Below, piece after piece: positions 31,857-44,612 of a stretch of DNA of 64,000 nucleotides. Positions within the stretch are counted from its first letter, which is position 1; every line of letters starts with the position of its first letter. The translations under genes and the position numbers were made by a program. The notes beneath the pieces were generated by a model that had not been told where the DNA came from, did no database searches, and saw only the letters and a list, made by a program, of their open reading frames with translations. Source of the DNA: Metallibacterium scheffleri (GTDB taxonomy: Bacteria; Pseudomonadota; Gammaproteobacteria; Xanthomonadales; Rhodanobacteraceae); the NCBI RefSeq assembly GCF_002077135.1, contig NZ_LDOS01000002.1, forward strand, positions 1,302,001 to 1,366,000, read 5' to 3'.

Positions 31857-32127
31857 CCCTCTGCTTCAGGCGCTGGCCGGCGCGAAAGGTGACCACGCGC
31901 CGCGCGGAAATGGGGATTTCCTCACCGGTCTTGGGGTTGCGACCCGGACGCTGATTCTTGCTGCGCAACTCGAAGTTGCCGAAACCGGAGAGCTTGATCT
32001 GCTCGCCGTCTTCCAGCGCCTTGCGGATGGTCTCGAAAAACGCGTCCACGAATTCCTTGGCTTCGCGTTTGTTGAGTCCCACCTCGGCAAACAGCCGCTC
32101 GGCCATTTCAGCTTTGGTCAGTGCCAC
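31831..32127 (-). CDS. ihfA: integration host factor subunit alpha
   Basis: DNA-bending protein that pairs with IhfB. The 98-residue frame from the GTG at 32127 has the HU/IHF fold: [27 protein letters not shown], then [30 protein letters not shown], the DNA-binding arm with the conserved proline in GRNPKTGE, and [15 protein letters not shown]. The start is placed by comparison with the usual 99-residue IhfA; an upstream ATG would add a tail encoded inside pheT. It begins 2 bp after the pheT stop. Confidence 0.95.
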   Translation of the reverse strand: MALTKAEMAERLFAEVGLNKREAKEFVDAFFETIRKALEDGEQIKLSGFGNFELRSKNQRPGRNPKTGEEIPISARRVVTFRAGQRLKQRVEAYAGPR

Positions 32128-32129
32128 GA

Positions 32130-34514
32130 TTACCCCCTGATACGTGCCGCATACGCTTGCGCCAGTGCTTGCAGCACCCGGGACACGCAAGCATCCGCGT
32201 CGGTATCGGTTAGCGTGCGCGAGTGTTCCTGCAAAATCAAGCCCATGGCATAGCTTTTGTGCCCCGGATCGAGTCCTGCACCACGATAGACATCGAACAG
32301 GCGCAGTTCGGCCAGCACCTTGCCCGCGGCGGCGCGGGTCTGCGCCTCGACCTGCGCCCAGGTAACCGCCTCGGCCACGACAATGGCCAGATCGCGGCGC
32401 ACGCCCGGGAAACGCGGCAACGCCTGCGGCTTCGGCGGGGACTGTTCGCGCAATCGATCCAGATCGAACTCGGCCACATACACGCTACTTTCGAGCCCCA
32501 GCGCCTGCTCCAGCAGCGGATGCAACGCGCCGATCACACCCAGCTCCTGGGTCCCGGCCAACACGCGCGCGCCGCGTCCCGGATGCAGCCATGTCGGCAA
32601 GCCATCGGGCGCAAAGCGCAAACCCCCGGTGACACCACCGCGCAAGGCCAGCAGCGCCTCGACATCGCCCTTGACGTCGTGAAAATCCAGCGCCCGCGCG
32701 GGTAGCCCCCATTGCTCCAATGCCGCCGTGCCACAGGCCACCAGTGCCAGCCGTTCGACTTCGCGCGGCACGGCGGGCAGCGGATGGAAACTGCGTCCGA
32801 TCTCGAACAAGCGTACGCGCGACTGTTGCCGGTTGCGATTGGCGCGCAGCGCGGCCAGAAGCCCGGGCAGCAACGACGGACGCATGCGCGCCAGCTCGGC
32901 CGACAACGGATTGGCCAGCGGCAACGAGGTTTCCAGCATGTGCCAGGGTGCCAGCAGCGCGTCGCCGACCAGCGACAGCGTGATCGCCTCGTGGTAATCG
33001 CGCGCCGCCAGCGCCGCACGCAAGCGCGGCAGGGGCAGGCGCGCCGTGGCGGCGGCGGGCGGCAACGGCATTGCGGCGCTGGGCAAGCTGCTGGGCACAC
33101 GCACATACCCATGGATGCGCGCGACTTCCTCGATCAGATCCTCCTCGCGCGCCAGATCAAAGCGTCGCGTCGGTACCAGTGCCAGCCAGCCATCGGCCTC
33201 GCGGGCGAGCTTGATATCCAGCGCCAGCAGGATGCGCTCGACCTCGCTGTCGGCGATGGCCAGACCCAACACACGCAGCAGCCGCGCGCGGCGCAGGTGG
33301 ATCGACGCGCACGGCGCGCTCCAGCCCGGCAATTCGCTGCACTGCAGCGGCCCCGCGCGACCGCCACAGATGGCCAGCAGCAGCGCCGTGGCGCGCTCGA
33401 GCGCGCGCGCAGGCAGCTCCGGGTCGACGCCGCGCTCGAAACGATGCGCGGCGTCGGAGTGCAAACCAAAACGCCGCGCCACACCCATGATCGCGGCCGG
33501 CGCAAAATGCGCGCTTTCCAGAAACACCGTGCGCGTGTCCGCGCTGACCGCGCTGTCGGCGCCACCCATGACACCGGCCAGCGCCTGCGCGCCACGCGCA
33601 TCGCCGATCACCAGTTGCCCATCCAGTTCGACTTCGCTGCCGTCGAGCAGACGCAGACGCTCGCCCGCATGCGCCGTGCGCACGGCGATGTCGCCATGCA
33701 GCCGCGCATCGTCGAAGGCATGCAGCGGCTGGCCCAGTTCGAGCATCACGTAATTGCCGACATCGACGATGGCGCTGAGCGGACGCAGCCCGGCGCGACG
33801 CAGGCGCTCGGCCATCCACAGTGGCGTGGTGGCGCGCGCGTCGAGATCCTCGACCACGCGCCCGCAGTAGCGCGGACAGGCGTCGCCCGCCTGCAATTGC
33901 ACGGTACGCACGCGCGCGGTCCGCGCCGGCACGGCCGCGCAATCCGGCAGGCGCGTGACGCCGCCGAACAGCGCCGCGACATCATGTGCCAGCCCGACCA
34001 TGCCGAAGCAGTCGGCACGGTTCGGGGTGAGCTTCAACTCGATGCTGGCGTCGGGCAGGCCCAGATACTCGGCCAGCGCCTGGCCCGGCGGGGCGTCCTC
34101 GGGCAATTCCATCAGGCCGGAGGCATCACTATCCAGCGCCAGCTCGCGCGCCGAGCACAGCATGCCTTGCGAGCGCACGCCGCGTAGATCCGTCGCGCGG
34201 ATGGCCACAGCGCCGGGCAACAACGCGCCTTCCAGCGCCAGCGGCGCCTTCAGACCCGCGCGCGCGTTGGCTGCACCGCACACGATTTGCAGCGGCGCAG
34301 CCAGGCCTGCATCGACGCGGCACACGCGCAAGCGCTCGGCGTTGGGGTGCGGCGTGCACTCGATGATCGCGCCGACGACCACGTGATCGAGTCCGGCGCC
34401 GAGCGCGGTCACCGCTTCGACTTCCAGCCCGGCCATGGTCAGTCCTTCGACCAAGGCATCGCGATCGGCGGCGACGCCCACCAGCGCGCGCAGCCAGCGT
34501 TCACTGAATCTCAT
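32130..34514 (-). CDS. pheT: phenylalanyl-tRNA synthetase beta subunit
   Basis: Beta chain of the alpha2-beta2 PheRS, carrying tRNA-binding and editing domains. The 794-residue length is normal. Order: an EMAP/OB-fold tRNA-binding domain (about 39-150, [21 protein letters not shown]), the B3/B4 editing domain ([16 protein letters not shown], then [24 protein letters not shown]), B5 with the [10 protein letters not shown] segment, the catalytic-like core, and the C-terminal ferredoxin-like anticodon-binding domain ([19 protein letters not shown]). pheS lies 11 bp upstream on the same strand, ihfA 2 bp downstream. Confidence 0.97.
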   Translation of the reverse strand: MRFSERWLRALVGVAADRDALVEGLTMAGLEVEAVTALGAGLDHVVVGAIIECTPHPNAERLRVCRVDAGLAAPLQIVCGAANARAGLKAPLALEGALLPGAVAIRATDLRGVRSQGMLCSARELALDSDASGLMELPEDAPPGQALAEYLGLPDASIELKLTPNRADCFGMVGLAHDVAALFGGVTRLPDCAAVPARTARVRTVQLQAGDACPRYCGRVVEDLDARATTPLWMAERLRRAGLRPLSAIVDVGNYVMLELGQPLHAFDDARLHGDIAVRTAHAGERLRLLDGSEVELDGQLVIGDARGAQALAGVMGGADSAVSADTRTVFLESAHFAPAAIMGVARRFGLHSDAAHRFERGVDPELPARALERATALLLAICGGRAGPLQCSELPGWSAPCASIHLRRARLLRVLGLAIADSEVERILLALDIKLAREADGWLALVPTRRFDLAREEDLIEEVARIHGYVRVPSSLPSAAMPLPPAAATARLPLPRLRAALAARDYHEAITLSLVGDALLAPWHMLETSLPLANPLSAELARMRPSLLPGLLAALRANRNRQQSRVRLFEIGRSFHPLPAVPREVERLALVACGTAALEQWGLPARALDFHDVKGDVEALLALRGGVTGGLRFAPDGLPTWLHPGRGARVLAGTQELGVIGALHPLLEQALGLESSVYVAEFDLDRLREQSPPKPQALPRFPGVRRDLAIVVAEAVTWAQVEAQTRAAAGKVLAELRLFDVYRGAGLDPGHKSYAMGLILQEHSRTLTDTDADACVSRVLQALAQAYAARIRG

Positions 34515-34525
34515 CGTCGTGGCCC

Positions 34526-35536
<1,011 letters not shown>

Positions 35537-35607
35537 TCAAGCAAGTAAGTCCAACAGGACACGCCATCGCGCAGCGCAGCCCAAAAAAACACAAGCCGCA
35601 AAACGAA

Positions 35608-35635
35608 TGGGGAGCGAGCCCAAGCCCGCTCCCCA
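35608..35635 (-). terminator. attenuator-like hairpin between rplT and pheS
   Basis: On the minus strand a perfect 9-bp stem (TGGGGAGCG with CGCTCCCCA) around a 10-nt loop is followed by TTCGTTTT and, 12 nt later, a run of seven T. It could be a partial terminator or attenuator in front of pheST. A short leader frame could exist, but no Phe-rich leader peptide like E. coli PheM is obvious. Confidence 0.6.
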
Positions 35636-35678
35636 CAGTGCGTCATGCCGACCGACACGAGTCCGGTGGCCATTGCGC

Positions 35679-36038
35679 TCAGGCGGCGAGTGCGGTCCTG
35701 GCCTTTTCGGCGATCACGCCAAAAGCCTTGAGGTCATGCACCGCCAGATCCGCCAGCACCTTGCGGTCCACGGTGACGCCGGCCTTGGCCAAACCATTGA
35801 TCAGGCGGCTGTAGGACAGGCCGTGCATGCGCGCGGCGGCATTGATGCGCACGATCCACAGCGCGCGGAACTGGCGCTTGCGCTGCTTGCGGCCGATATA
35901 CGCATATTGCTCGGCGCGCGTAACCGCCTGCTTGGCGACGCGGAAGACCTTGCGCCGAGCGTTGTAGAAGCCCTTCGCGCGGCCGATGATTTTCTTGTGA
36001 CGACGGCGTGCAGTGACGCCACGTTTGACACGTGCCAT
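35679..36038 (-). CDS. rplT: 50S ribosomal protein L20
   Basis: 119-residue basic rRNA-binding protein of the large subunit. The N-terminus [39 protein letters not shown] and the globular part with [24 protein letters not shown] are diagnostic. In E. coli L20 also represses its own operon. It follows rpmI by 10 bp. Confidence 0.98.
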   Translation of the reverse strand: MARVKRGVTARRRHKKIIGRAKGFYNARRKVFRVAKQAVTRAEQYAYIGRKQRKRQFRALWIVRINAAARMHGLSYSRLINGLAKAGVTVDRKVLADLAVHDLKAFGVIAEKARTALAA

Positions 36039-36048
36039 GGGTCAATCC

Positions 36049-36252
36049 TCAGAGATAAGGCAGCATGCGCGCGACATGGCCTGCGTCGCAGGCGCGCACA
36101 TGGTTGGGTCCACGCAGATTGCGTTTGCGCTTGGTGGACTTCTTGGTGAGGATGTGACTCCTGAAGGCGTGGCCGGCCTTGAACTTGCCGCTGGCCGTCT
36201 TGCGGAAGCGCTTGGCCGCCGCCCGATTGGTCTTGATCTTGATCTTGGGCAT
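36049..36252 (-). CDS. rpmI: 50S ribosomal protein L35
   Basis: 67-residue protein starting [16 protein letters not shown], with [16 protein letters not shown] and the C-terminal VARMLPYL, all diagnostic for L35. The ATG at 36252 is preceded by a GGAG sequence 7-8 nt upstream. A longer open frame reaches into infC but is not part of the protein. Confidence 0.97.
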   Translation of the reverse strand: MPKIKIKTNRAAAKRFRKTASGKFKAGHAFRSHILTKKSTKRKRNLRGPNHVRACDAGHVARMLPYL

Positions 36253-36457
36253 GGAGTGCTCCAATGGTTTTATGGACTGACCCCGGCGGCGGCGATTGCC
36301 GCGCTTGCCATCCCTGCCGGAACCCGCGAATGCCGATTCGACCGCGAATCGGATTGGACAGTTTATATGCAAACCGGCACGGGTTCCAGCGCGAAAACCG
36401 CGCGGTGGGCCGCATGCCGGTCGCGCGACGCCGCGCAACAGGGCGCGGCCCTGCCGG
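36253..36457 (-). promoter_or_regulatory. infC-rpmI intergenic region with hairpin and possible internal promoter
   Basis: 205 bp without a gene. On the minus strand a TATAAA element (36362-36367) lies about 10 bp ahead of an 8-bp perfect hairpin CCGATTCG-CGGT-CGAATCGG (36333-36352). No good -35 box is seen. In E. coli an L20-binding operator sits in this part of the operon, so the region may host a similar control element; this is inference. Confidence 0.35.
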
Positions 36458-36985
36458 TCATTTTTTCTTCGGCGCGATCATCATGATCATCTGGCGGCCC
36501 TCGAGCCTTGGAAACTGCTCGATCACGCCCTGTTCGGTCACGTCCGCCTGGATGCGCTTGGCCAGCTCGTAGCCCAGTTCCTGATGCGACATCTCGCGGC
36601 CGCGGAAGCGGATGTTGACCTTGACGCGATCGCCCTCGTCGAGAAAACGCAGCAGGTTGCGCATCTTGATCTGGTAGTCGCCAACGTCGGTGGTCGGGCG
36701 GAACTTGAGTTCCTTGATCTCGACCTGTTTCTGCTTCTTCTTCGCCGCCTGAGTCTTTTTCTGCTGCTCGAAGCGGAACTTGCCGAAATCCATGATGCGG
36801 CACACCGGCGGATCGGCCGTGGGCTGGATCTCGACCAGATCCATGCCGACGTCCTCGGCCGCGCGCAGGGCCTCATCGCGGGTCAGGATGCCGAGCTGTT
36901 CGCCTTCGGCATCGATCACGCGCACGCGCGGCACGCGGATTTCGTTGTTGCGACGGTGTGACTTGGTTTCGGTAGGCGTAGCGAT
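36458..36985 (-). CDS. infC: translation initiation factor IF-3, probable AUC start
   Basis: IF-3 binds the 30S subunit and rejects non-standard start codons. The N-domain begins [22 protein letters not shown] and the C-domain contains [20 protein letters not shown] and [12 protein letters not shown]. Start choice: GTG 37018 and ATG 37006 are in frame but lie close to the thrS stop without a well-spaced Shine-Dalgarno. GGAG at 36997-36994 sits 8 nt before an ATC codon at 36985-36983, giving a 175-residue protein. infC genes typically use AUU, AUC or AUA starts for autoregulation, so ATC is preferred here. If ATG 37006 is used the protein gains 7 residues. Confidence 0.9.
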   Translation of the reverse strand: MATPTETKSHRRNNEIRVPRVRVIDAEGEQLGILTRDEALRAAEDVGMDLVEIQPTADPPVCRIMDFGKFRFEQQKKTQAAKKKQKQVEIKELKFRPTTDVGDYQIKMRNLLRFLDEGDRVKVNIRFRGREMSHQELGYELAKRIQADVTEQGVIEQFPRLEGRQMIMMIAPKKK

Positions 36986-37019
36986 CGTTGTTTCTCCAGA
37001 GATCATCGTGCTCGGCACC

Positions 37020-38924
37020 CTAAGCAGGGTGTGCTTCCGAGGCCAGGCGTGCGGCGAATCCGGACTGCGTCATGCTGCCCAGATCCGCGCCGTTTAGAGC
37101 GCGCACGGCGACCGCACCCGTTTCCTTCTCGCGGTCACCGACCACCAGCAGATAGGGCACGCGTTGCAGCGTGTGTTCGCGGATCTTATAGCCCACTTTT
37201 TCGTTGCGCAAATCGGCCTCGACGCGAAAACCTTGTCGCGCCAGCGTCTGCGCCACCTCGGCAGCATAGCTTGCATGTGCGTCGGTGATGTTCAGCACGA
37301 TGGCCTGCAGCGGCGCCAGCCATGCCGGAAACGCGCCGGCGTGGTGCTCGATGAGGATGCCGATGAAGCGCTCCATCGAGCCGACAATGGCCCGGTGCAG
37401 CATGACCGGATGGCGGCGCTGGCTGTGCTCGTCCACGTACTCGGCACCCAGGCGGCCGGGCATCATGAAGTCCACCTGCATGGTGCCCAGCTGCCAGGTG
37501 CGGCCAATGGCGTCCTTGAGGTGATATTCGATCTTCGGGCCATAGAACGCACCCTCGCCGGGCAATTCCTGCCATTCCACGCTGGCGCCGCGCAGCGCCG
37601 CGCGCAGCGCATGCTCGGCCTTGTCCCAAGTGGCGTCGTCGCCGAGACGCTTGTCCGGGCGCAACGCGATCTTCACCTGGATGTCGCCGAAACCGAAGTC
37701 ATCGTAGACCTTCAGCGCCTGACGATGGAACGCCGCCACCTCGGACTCGATCTGCTCCTCGGTGCAGAAGATGTGGCCGTCGTCCTGGGTGAAGCCGCGC
37801 ACACGCAGGATGCCGTGCAGCGCGCCGGAAGGCTCGTTGCGATGGCAGGCGCCGAACTCGCCATAGCGGATCGGCAGGTCGCGGTAACTGTGCAGGCCCT
37901 GATTGAATATCTGCACATGGCCTGGACAGTTCATCGGCTTGACCGCGTAGGTGCGCTTCTCCGACTCGGTGAAGAACATGTTTTCCTTGTAGTTGTCCCA
38001 GTGGCCCGATTTCTGCCACAGCGACACATCCAGGATCTGCGGACAGCGCACCTCGCCATAGCCGGTGTCGCGATACACGCGGCGCATGTACTGCTCGACC
38101 ACTTGCCAGATCGACCAGCCCCTGGGATGCCAGAACACCAGGCCCGGGCCTTCCTCCTGCAAATGGAACAGGTCCAGCGCCTTGCCGATCCTGCGGTGAT
38201 CACGCTTCTCGGCTTCCTCGATCTGCAGCAGATAAGCCTTGAGGTCCTTGTCATTGAGGAAAGCGGTGCCGTAGATGCGGCTCAACATGGCGTTGTTGCT
38301 GTCGCCACGCCAGTAGGCACCGGCCACCTTGAGCAGCTTGAAAGCCTTCAGACGCCCGGTGTCGGGAACGTGCGGCCCACGGCACAAGTCGGTGAACTCG
38401 CCCTGCGCGTACAATGACAGTTCCTCGTGCGCGGGGATGGCGCGGATGATCTCGGCCTTGTAGGTTTCGCCGATGCCCTGAAAAAACGCCACCGCGGCGT
38501 CGCGCGATTTCACCGTGCGGGTCAGCGGCATGGCCGCGGCCGCTATCTTGCGCATCTCGTCCTCGATGCGCGGCAGATCCTCGGGCGTGAACGGCCGCTC
38601 GTAGGCGAAGTCATAGTAGAAGCCGTTGTCGATCACCGGGCCGATGGTGACCTGCGCTCCCGGGAACAGGCGCTGCACCGCCTGCGCCAGCAGATGCGCG
38701 GTGGAATGGCGGATGATCTCCAGCGCCTCGGGGCTTTTCTCGGTGATGATCTCGAGTTTGGCATCGCGCTCGATGACGCAGCCGAGATCGACCAGCGTGC
38801 CATCCACACGACCAGCGAGCGCGGCTTTGCCCAAGCCGGGGCCGATGGACATGGCCACCTCGCGCACACTGGGGGCGTTCTCGAATTCGCGGCGGCTGCC
38901 GTCGGGGAGCGTGATCTGGATCAT
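37020..38924 (-). CDS. thrS: threonyl-tRNA synthetase
   Basis: 634-residue class II aminoacyl-tRNA synthetase. Order: TGS domain (about 1-60, [20 protein letters not shown]), the editing domain with the [11 protein letters not shown] zinc/editing motif (about residue 74), the catalytic core with motif 2 ([30 protein letters not shown]) and zinc Cys in NCPGHV, motif 3 ([13 protein letters not shown]), and the anticodon-binding domain. First gene of the translation operon; a sigma70-like promoter (39096-39124) and a terminator-like hairpin (38968-38988) lie in its leader. Confidence 0.98.
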   Translation of the reverse strand: MIQITLPDGSRREFENAPSVREVAMSIGPGLGKAALAGRVDGTLVDLGCVIERDAKLEIITEKSPEALEIIRHSTAHLLAQAVQRLFPGAQVTIGPVIDNGFYYDFAYERPFTPEDLPRIEDEMRKIAAAAMPLTRTVKSRDAAVAFFQGIGETYKAEIIRAIPAHEELSLYAQGEFTDLCRGPHVPDTGRLKAFKLLKVAGAYWRGDSNNAMLSRIYGTAFLNDKDLKAYLLQIEEAEKRDHRRIGKALDLFHLQEEGPGLVFWHPRGWSIWQVVEQYMRRVYRDTGYGEVRCPQILDVSLWQKSGHWDNYKENMFFTESEKRTYAVKPMNCPGHVQIFNQGLHSYRDLPIRYGEFGACHRNEPSGALHGILRVRGFTQDDGHIFCTEEQIESEVAAFHRQALKVYDDFGFGDIQVKIALRPDKRLGDDATWDKAEHALRAALRGASVEWQELPGEGAFYGPKIEYHLKDAIGRTWQLGTMQVDFMMPGRLGAEYVDEHSQRRHPVMLHRAIVGSMERFIGILIEHHAGAFPAWLAPLQAIVLNITDAHASYAAEVAQTLARQGFRVEADLRNEKVGYKIREHTLQRVPYLLVVGDREKETGAVAVRALNGADLGSMTQSGFAARLASEAHPA

Positions 38925-38967
38925 GACTGTCTTCCGGGTTCAATCGCCAGGCAAAAATGCAGGCAAC

Positions 38968-38988
38968 AAAAAAGGGCGTCGAACGCCC
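38968..38988 (-). terminator. terminator-like hairpin in the thrS leader
   Basis: On the minus strand GGGCGT-TCG-ACGCCC (6-bp stem, 3-nt loop) is followed directly by TTTTTT. It lies 44 nt upstream of the thrS start and downstream of the predicted promoter. The gene on the other side is divergent, so its likely role is attenuation of thrS-infC-rpmI-rplT transcription. Confidence 0.7.
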
Positions 38989-39095
38989 CGATGGTCGGCG
39001 CGACGCGGTGCGGATGGAATCAGCGGGGAGTGCTCATGTCGCACGCTCGACGGCGGTTGCCCGCGCGTTACCTGAAAAGTCATCGGATGCAAGGC

Positions 39096-39124
39096 AAACT
39101 AGCCAGCGGCCCCCGCCCTGTCAA
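39096..39124 (-). promoter_or_regulatory. predicted sigma70 promoter of the thrS operon
   Basis: On the minus strand a perfect TTGACA (39124-39119) and TAGTTT (39101-39096) are spaced by exactly 17 bp. A start near 39089 gives a leader of about 165 nt that contains the hairpin at 38968-38988. Confidence 0.65.
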
Positions 39125-39177
39125 CGGCCCGCGCGCGGCCACTGCTAGACTTTGCCTAATTCACGAGCCTTGATTCC

Positions 39178-40185
39178 ATGCGCATTCTGGTCACTGGCGC
39201 GGCCGGCTTCATCGGTGCCGCGCTGATCGAGCACCTGCTGGCGCGCGGCGAGCAGGTGCTGGGCATCGACAACCACAACGATTACTACGATCCGGCGTTG
39301 AAACAGGCGCGGCTGGATCGTTTCGCCACGCATCCGGGCTATCGGCATGCACGTCTCGACATCGCCGATGGCGCGGCGCTGCACGCGGCGTTCGCACCCT
39401 TCAGCCCCGAACGCGTGGTGCACCTGGCGGCGCAGGCCGGCGTGCGCTACTCGCTGCAGAATCCCGCGGCCTATGTGCAGAGCAATCTGGTCGGCTTCGG
39501 CAACGTGCTGGAAGCCTGCCGCCACGGCAGCGTGCAGCACCTGGTGTTTGCCTCGTCCAGTTCGGTCTATGGCGCCAACCGCAAACTGCCCTTCAGCGAG
39601 GCTGACGCGGTCGATCATCCGCTCAGTCTGTACGCGGCCACCAAGAAATCCAACGAGTTGATGGCGCACGCCTACAGCCATTTGTACCGGCTGCCTGCCA
39701 CCGGGCTGCGCTTCTTCACCGTGTACGGGCCTTGGGGGCGGCCGGACATGTCACCGAACCTGTTCGCCGCGCGCATCCGCCGCGGCGAGTCGCTGGACGT
39801 GTTCAACCACGGCCGGCACCAGCGCGATTTCACCTACATCGACGACATCGTCGCCGGTGTCGTGGCCGTGCTCGACCAGCCGGCCACCCCCGCTCCCGCT
39901 TACGACGCACTGCACCCACACCCCGGCCGCTCCGATGCGCCGTTCCGCATCTACAACATCGGCGGCGATCGGCCAGTGGAGCTGCTGCACTTCATCGAGC
40001 TGCTGGAACAATCGCTGGGCCGGCGCGTGCAGAAAAACCTGCTGCCCATGCAACCCGGCGACGTCGAGGCCACCTGGGCCGATGTTTCCGCACTGCGCGC
40101 CGCCACCGGCTGGCAGCCACGCGTCGGCATCGAGGACGGCATCGCGCACTTCGTGGCCTGGTACCGCGACTACTACCGACAGTGA
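39178..40185 (+). CDS. NAD-dependent epimerase, UDP-glucuronate 4-epimerase-like
   Basis: Extended SDR that interconverts UDP-sugars at C4, feeding cell-surface polysaccharide. 335 residues. Motifs: GAAGFIG (NAD, residues 7-13), GIDNHNDYYDPALKQARL, HLAAQAGVRYSL, SSSSVYG and the catalytic Tyr/Lys in YAATKKSNE, with GLRFFTVYGPWGRPDM. The NDYYD segment and VRYSL favour the UDP-glucuronate 4-epimerase group over plain GalE. A run of sugar-related genes continues with glmS. Confidence 0.88.
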   Translation: MRILVTGAAGFIGAALIEHLLARGEQVLGIDNHNDYYDPALKQARLDRFATHPGYRHARLDIADGAALHAAFAPFSPERVVHLAAQAGVRYSLQNPAAYVQSNLVGFGNVLEACRHGSVQHLVFASSSSVYGANRKLPFSEADAVDHPLSLYAATKKSNELMAHAYSHLYRLPATGLRFFTVYGPWGRPDMSPNLFAARIRRGESLDVFNHGRHQRDFTYIDDIVAGVVAVLDQPATPAPAYDALHPHPGRSDAPFRIYNIGGDRPVELLHFIELLEQSLGRRVQKNLLPMQPGDVEATWADVSALRAATGWQPRVGIEDGIAHFVAWYRDYYRQ

Positions 40186-40237
40186 CCATGCGCCTTATCA
40201 TCACCCCCCACCGCCCCCCCTGACTGGAGCACGCCGC

Positions 40238-42064
<1,827 letters not shown>

Positions 42065-42201
42065 GTCCGCGGTTTTGCAACCAGCTGTTCCAGACAAATA
42101 TAGTCGTAAATAAGTCAATAAAGTCATAAATGGCTGATCCTGCCCGCGCGCTTGAAAGCGTACCGCGGAGATACTGGCAACTCGATGGCAATGCGAGACC
42201 T

Positions 42202-42241
42202 GGGTCAGAGTCGACCTTGGGGAGAAAGTACACTCTGACCC
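42202..42241. repeat. short inverted repeat GGGTCAGAGT...ACTCTGACCC
   Basis: Two perfect 10-bp arms (42202-42211 and 42232-42241) around a 20-nt spacer, downstream of glmS. A related but degenerate copy (GGGTCAGAG ... GTCAGAGC) is found at 44636-44666 after the GGDEF gene. Such GGTCAGAGT elements look like remnants of small dispersed repeats. The 42065-42389 gap (325 bp) holds this repeat and an AT-rich stretch; no gene is seen. Confidence 0.55.
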
Positions 42242-42389
42242 TGCTTTGCTGCTTTGGCACGACTCGGGTTCACTGCACCGAATCCCGGCCAGTGATGCCG
42301 GCCCCGTTTTTGCTTGTGTTCGTTATGCTCACCGTCCGAGAGACCCAGCCGGGTCGCTTGCAGCCGAACCGACTTGCCGGGAACTCCAC

Positions 42390-44612
42390 ATGTTTCGCTG
42401 TTGGCGCACGCTCTCCATCACGGGTGCGTGGCTGGTCGTGGCGGCGTACGCCGGCCCGGCCACCGCGGCCTCCACCGCACCGGCACCCGCGCGCTCGGCC
42501 GCCACGGCGGATGCGACGTCGATTGCGATCGTGCTGGCCCGGGTCCAGGCGCTGCAGGCCAGGAACCCCGCTGCGGCGCTGCAGGCCGGCCTGCCGGCAT
42601 GGCAGGCCGGTCCGCCGCAGGGCGCGCGCATCGAGCTGGGGCTGCATTTGATCGCCGCGGCGGATGCGCAGCAACAACCCGCGCAGGCCGTGGCGATCGG
42701 GGCGCGCCTGCTGCCGGCCGCACTGACGCCGACGCAGCGCCTGCGCCTGCTCTGGCATCTATGCGAGAGCATGTGGGCGACCCGGGATCTCGCGCGCGTC
42801 CGGGCGCTGGAGCCGCAGATCACGGCGCTGGGCAGCCAGCTTCCCGGCCAGGCCCAGGCCATCGCCGAACTTTGGCGCAAGCTCAGCAGCTCGTATCTGA
42901 TGCTGGACGATACCCGCGACGCCCTGCGCACCGCGCGCATCGCCCTGGCCACGGCGCCACGGCATCCGAGCATGGTCGATTACTGGGCCAACCAGCTTAT
43001 CGCCGTGGTTTACGTCAAGAGCGACGAACTGCCCAAGGCCATCGCGGCGCTGCAGGCGGCCGATCGCGCCGGCAAGGCGCTGGGCCTGCCCGACCGCGTC
43101 AGCCTGATGTTGAACTTCAACGCGCTGTACATGTACGCGAAGAACTGGCCCAAGGCCATCGAGTATGGCCAGCGCGCCATGGCTGCCGGGCCGGACCCTG
43201 CGCAGCAGGTGGCGATCCTCGCCAACGTCGGCGGCGCCTACCAGGAGCTGGGCGACTTCCCGCGTGCCGGCGCCACCTATGCGCATGCCCTGCGCATCGC
43301 CCGTGCCCATCAGCTGCCGGCACCCAGCTTGCTCAACAACATGGCCGATCTGCTGCAAAAGCAGAACCAGCCGGCCCAGGCCCTGCCGCTGCTGCAGCAG
43401 GCGGCACGTGAATTCGAGCGCGCCGGCAGCACCAGCGAGGCTGCCACCGCCTACTCCAACATCGGCGCCGCCCTGGCCGGCCTGGGCCAGCACGCGGCAG
43501 CCGAACGGGCCTATGCGAAGTCGCTGGCGCTGTTCACCGCGGCCGACGACGTGCAGCGTCGCCTGGAACTGTACCCGCGCATGGTCGACAACCTGGCGGC
43601 CCTGGGCCGTTACCGCGATGCCCTGTCGGTGATGCGCGCGTACAAAAAGCTGCACGACGTGCACGTGACGGTGCAATCCAACACCCAGATGGCCAAGCTC
43701 GAAGCGGTGATCGAACTCGAGCGCAGAAATGCTGAGCTGGCCCAGGCGCAGCGCGAGCACGATCGGCAGCAGGCCGCCCTGGTCCGGGCGAAAGCGCTCG
43801 AGCAGCGGCAACTTTTGACCACCGAGGCCATGCTGGCGGCGCTGCTGCTGCTCGCGGCCGTGGCCGCGCTGAGTATCCGCCAGAGTCGCGTGCGCAAGTG
43901 CCTCAACCAGTCGCTGGCCATGAAGAATGCCGAGATCGAGACCCAGTATCGGGATCTGACCCGGCTTCACGACACCATCTCGCGGCAAAGTGAAGAGGAC
44001 GCCCTCACCGGCCTGCGCAACCGCCGCTACGGCCAGGCCTGGCTGGAGCGGCTTGCGGCCGCGCATCTGGAAGCACGCCGCAAGGGCAGTCCGCTGATGC
44101 CAGCCCTGGTGATGCTGCTGGACATCGACCATTTCAAGAAGGTGAACGACCGCCATGGCCATGAAGCCGGCGATCACGCCCTGAAGCACTTCGCGGGGAT
44201 CCTGCGCGAGTGCAGCCGTCAGTCGGACGTCCTGGTGCGCTGGGGCGGCGAGGAGTTCCTGTGGGCGTGCCCGGGCACGCCGATCTCCGAAGCACAGCAT
44301 CTGTTCGCACGCGTGCGCGAGCGACTGCAGCAGACGCCGCTGATCCTGCGCGGCGACCGTGTTTCCCTCACCGTCTCCATGGGCTTCAGCCTGTTTCCGC
44401 TATGGCCCGAGGCCACCGGGGACTGGGCCTTCTGCCTGCGCATGGCGGACACCGCGCTGTACCGCGCCAAGACCTCCGGCCGCGACCGCTGGACCGGCCT
44501 GATCGCCGGCAAGCTTGCCCAAGCCATGGATCACGGACGCTGCGCGCGGGAGGACAGCGTCGATGAACTGGAGGCGCGTGGCTGTCTCACCGCATTGGCC
44601 GAATCGGTCTAG
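42390..44612 (+). CDS. TPR-containing membrane diguanylate cyclase (GGDEF)
   Basis: 740-residue sensor that should make cyclic di-GMP. The N-terminal signal segment is LVVAAYAGPATAA. A periplasmic region of about 450 residues follows with tetratricopeptide-like helix pairs (for example LPKAIAALQAADRAGKALGL and QPAQALPLLQQAAREFERAG), then a coiled coil and a membrane helix (near residues 475-495). A cytoplasmic GGDEF domain starts DALTGLRNRRYG, has the metal site LLDIDHFKKVND and the active loop GGEEF at 619-623. An RxxD inhibitory site (RQSD) sits five residues before it. All catalytic residues are present; the signal sensed is unknown. Confidence 0.9.
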   Translation: MFRCWRTLSITGAWLVVAAYAGPATAASTAPAPARSAATADATSIAIVLARVQALQARNPAAALQAGLPAWQAGPPQGARIELGLHLIAAADAQQQPAQAVAIGARLLPAALTPTQRLRLLWHLCESMWATRDLARVRALEPQITALGSQLPGQAQAIAELWRKLSSSYLMLDDTRDALRTARIALATAPRHPSMVDYWANQLIAVVYVKSDELPKAIAALQAADRAGKALGLPDRVSLMLNFNALYMYAKNWPKAIEYGQRAMAAGPDPAQQVAILANVGGAYQELGDFPRAGATYAHALRIARAHQLPAPSLLNNMADLLQKQNQPAQALPLLQQAAREFERAGSTSEAATAYSNIGAALAGLGQHAAAERAYAKSLALFTAADDVQRRLELYPRMVDNLAALGRYRDALSVMRAYKKLHDVHVTVQSNTQMAKLEAVIELERRNAELAQAQREHDRQQAALVRAKALEQRQLLTTEAMLAALLLLAAVAALSIRQSRVRKCLNQSLAMKNAEIETQYRDLTRLHDTISRQSEEDALTGLRNRRYGQAWLERLAAAHLEARRKGSPLMPALVMLLDIDHFKKVNDRHGHEAGDHALKHFAGILRECSRQSDVLVRWGGEEFLWACPGTPISEAQHLFARVRERLQQTPLILRGDRVSLTVSMGFSLFPLWPEATGDWAFCLRMADTALYRAKTSGRDRWTGLIAGKLAQAMDHGRCAREDSVDELEARGCLTALAESV

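Noticed and set aside
38933-39083. 48-codon frame in the thrS leader as a leader peptide
   Set aside because: Starts about 6 nt after the predicted transcription start, has no Shine-Dalgarno and only two scattered Thr codons.
40186-40237. possible glmS ribozyme upstream of glmS
   Set aside because: Only 52 bp separate the genes, too short for the ribozyme, which is also typical of Gram-positive bacteria.
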